Shown here piece by piece: positions 62,440-64,000 of a stretch of DNA of 64,000 nt. The DNA is from Hoeflea sp038900095 (GTDB taxonomy: Bacteria; Pseudomonadota; Alphaproteobacteria; Rhizobiales; Rhizobiaceae): NCBI RefSeq assembly GCF_038900095.1, contig NZ_JBBMQQ010000003.1, forward strand, positions 124,001 to 188,000. Reading direction: 5' to 3'. Position 1 is the stretch's first letter. Every line of letters starts with the position of its first letter. A program made the position numbers and the translations under genes. The notes beneath the pieces are model-generated. The model saw only the letters and a program-made list of their open reading frames with translations. It ran no database searches and was not told where the DNA came from.

Positions 62440-64000
62440 TCAGATCTCGCGCCGGAAATTCGGCCTGACCACCACGGGCCGGCGGCGGCGCGGGCGTTGC
62501 GCCGGGTTGGCCTCGGCATCATCAAGTGCTTCGGACGCTGAAGCGGCCGTTCCGGGTTGCGCGGCAGCGGTCTTTACGGTCGCCTGCCCGGATTCACCGC
62601 CAATGCCGACGGCGGCTTCATGCGGCTCGATGGCTGCGTGGAGGCTGTCGGCAACCGCGCCGGCTTCGACGGCTGCAGCTTCAGGTTCAGGCTTGGCATT
62701 CCTGCTTTCAACGGCCTCGTTGTGGCGCTGGATCCGGCGGCCGACTTCAGCCAGGCCCTGCTCCGATATCAGGATTCCACGGCCGGTTTTCCTGGCCAGC
62801 TGCTTGCGGAACAGGTTGTCGACAATCAGCCGCATCTGGCTGCGCATCTCGTGCGAGTAATCCTCGTCATAGAGCAACGGCAGCAGATAGCCCTGCTTGT
62901 CGAACACGGCGTTGAGGATCACGTTCTTGGCGGCAAGAACCGAATCCGGGTCATCCGGCTTGGCATCGAGGTCCAGGTCAGCCGTGTCGAAATCATCCTT
63001 GCGGCGCGAGGCCTTGGCCACGACATTGGCATCCCAGAACAGTTTTGCCAGCAGCAGCGACAGCTCCTGCAAAAGGGCCAGCAGGGCGGGGAAGTAATCC
63101 CGGGCCGAAGCGGTTCCGTTGAACAGCGCCTCGACCTTGCCGATGGCCTTGCTGATGGCATCCTGCGAGGGGTTGATGCGATCGTAGAGACTGGCGAGAT
63201 CCTCGCGATACGGGCCGCCCTCGAGGCCACGCTGCTCGGCCGCGACAAGGCAGGTCTCGATCACGTCCGCGCGCATCTGGTCATAGGCCCGCGTGATGGG
63301 TTTGAGCCGCTCGGGACCCGATACATCCAGCATCTCGCCACGCAAATTGTCGATGATCTGCTTGCGGCGGTCGGTTTCATCGCATGCCTGATTGAAGGCG
63401 ACCTGATCGGCTTCCAGCGTGTCGATCTGCCGGAAGACCGCCATCAGCGGCTGCGGCTCGCAGACCGGGAGATCGGAAACGGACTTGAGATCGGACAGCA
63501 CCTCGGTGATCACCTGGCAATAGCTGGCGGTCTGCTGGAAGCTGGTCTGGGTTGGCGTGTCGATGAACGCATTGACGCTTTGCAGGAAGCCGTCGGCATC
63601 AAGCGTGTAGCCCGATGCGACGTCTTCGCTGAGCTGGGTTGTTGCCGATTTCAGCTCGGCTGCGATCTCGACCAGGTCCGATTGCAGCGACGCCTGCTGC
63701 TGGTTTGCCTTGAGCAGCTGATCGCGGGTGGACTTGTATTGCCTGTCAGCATCGGCGAGCTCGGCCTGCGTTTCTGCAAGCTTTTCTCCCAGCGCCTTGT
63801 AGCAGGTTCCGGCCACACCGCCGCCGGTCCCGGCGCGGCGCCTGCGATTGCAGGCCGGGTCGCTGACCAGCTGACCGGCAAGGCCATCGGCGAGAAGGAT
63901 GGCCTTTTCTCCCGGCGGCACATCGGCCTCGCCTTCCTCTTGCTTCAAGGCAACTTCGAGCTTGCCGACCAGTTCAGAGGTGGCCGCCGCCTGGGCCTGC
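62440..64000 (-). CDS. Coiled-coil protein, 5' end off the window
   Basis: Seen: an open minus-strand frame from the window edge to 62440, about 519 codons. The N-terminal visible part has a basic RRRRAG stretch and a coiled coil, ALGEKLAETQAELADADRQY. Residues about 130-400 are helical. The last 100 are Ala/Glu-rich and end in RRRRPVVVRPNFRREI. No TM segment or enzyme motif is seen. The true start lies beyond the window. Same strand as the 849-residue gene but separated from it by the + strand GTPase. It may be a partner of the GTPase, but this rests only on position. Confidence 0.7.
   Translation of the reverse strand, partial: QAQAAATSELVGKLEVALKQEEGEADVPPGEKAILLADGLAGQLVSDPACNRRRRAGTGGGVAGTCYKALGEKLAETQAELADADRQYKSTRDQLLKANQQQASLQSDLVEIAAELKSATTQLSEDVASGYTLDADGFLQSVNAFIDTPTQTSFQQTASYCQVITEVLSDLKSVSDLPVCEPQPLMAVFRQIDTLEADQVAFNQACDETDRRKQIIDNLRGEMLDVSGPERLKPITRAYDQMRADVIETCLVAAEQRGLEGGPYREDLASLYDRINPSQDAISKAIGKVEALFNGTASARDYFPALLALLQELSLLLAKLFWDANVVAKASRRKDDFDTADLDLDAKPDDPDSVLAAKNVILNAVFDKQGYLLPLLYDEDYSHEMRSQMRLIVDNLFRKQLARKTGRGILISEQGLAEVGRRIQRHNEAVESRNAKPEPEAAAVEAGAVADSLHAAIEPHEAAVGIGGESGQATVKTAAAQPGTAASASEALDDAEANPAQRPRRRRPVVVRPNFRREI

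Noticed and set aside
1..64000. CRISPR array, insertion sequence, integrase or phage module
   Set aside because: No spacer-repeat pattern, transposase, terminal inverted repeat pair or integrase was seen; the single DUF2793 gene is not enough to call a prophage.

Overview
The window looks like a chromosomal segment of a GC-rich alphaproteobacterium, possibly of the order Hyphomicrobiales. That assignment is an inference from base composition, gene density, frequent GTG and TTG starts and the gene families present. No rRNA gene or other strong taxonomic marker is visible. Core landmarks are lepA (37125-38933) and a tRNA-Leu with anticodon CAG (40277-40363). REGION 1, about 1-36656, is a surface-polysaccharide locus. 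It contains a KpsM/Wzm-KpsT/Wzt type ABC exporter whose ATPase has an unusual N-terminal extension of about 300 residues. It also has nucleotide-sugar genes: gmd, pseB, a neuB-family synthase with a SAF domain, a DegT-type aminotransferase, an RmlD-like SDR and two SpsF/NeuA-like cytidylyltransferases. These point to a nonulosonic-acid-like sugar. Five Gfo/Idh/MocA oxidoreductases, one aldo/keto reductase and one BNR-repeat sialidase-like protein accompany them. Glycosyltransferases include two GT2, one GT4, two other GT-B-like proteins and three large paralogues (17890-20055, 21115-22869, 27457-29313) that share a distinctive C-terminus. An SxtJ-DUF5989-carbamoyltransferase set lies on the + strand, convergent with an SGNH protein. 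Most genes are on the minus strand with 4-20 nt overlaps, so translation is probably coupled. A methyltransferase-like gene is frameshifted, an acyltransferase survives only as a C-terminal scrap, and a DUF2793 tail-fibre-like gene with a glycine-rich end sits inside the locus. REGION 2, about 36657-40430, holds lepA, an EamA transporter and the tRNA-Leu with a clear terminator. REGION 3, 40836-49147, encodes a complete peptide/nickel-type ABC importer (two permeases, two ATPases, one binding protein), an alkaline-phosphatase-superfamily phosphodiesterase and a divergent TIM-barrel isomerase/epimerase. It looks like an uptake and catabolism unit for an organic, perhaps phosphorylated, compound. 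REGION 4, 49441-58341, is the most unusual part. It is a tightly overlapping minus-strand operon of a TIR protein, a 1638-residue nSTAND1 ATPase with a transmembrane segment and TPRs, a possible 61-residue protein, and a two-TM protein with TrkA-N-like, RyR and SLOG-like domains. The architecture suggests a nucleotide-signalled conflict or immune system with a membrane effector or sensor. A long inverted repeat lies just beyond its 3' end. REGION 5, 58653-64000, has a P-loop GTPase-like gene divergent from an 849-residue protein of unknown family, followed by a convergent coiled-coil protein cut by the window edge. It may be a second, GTPase-centred system. No CRISPR array, insertion sequence or integrase was found.
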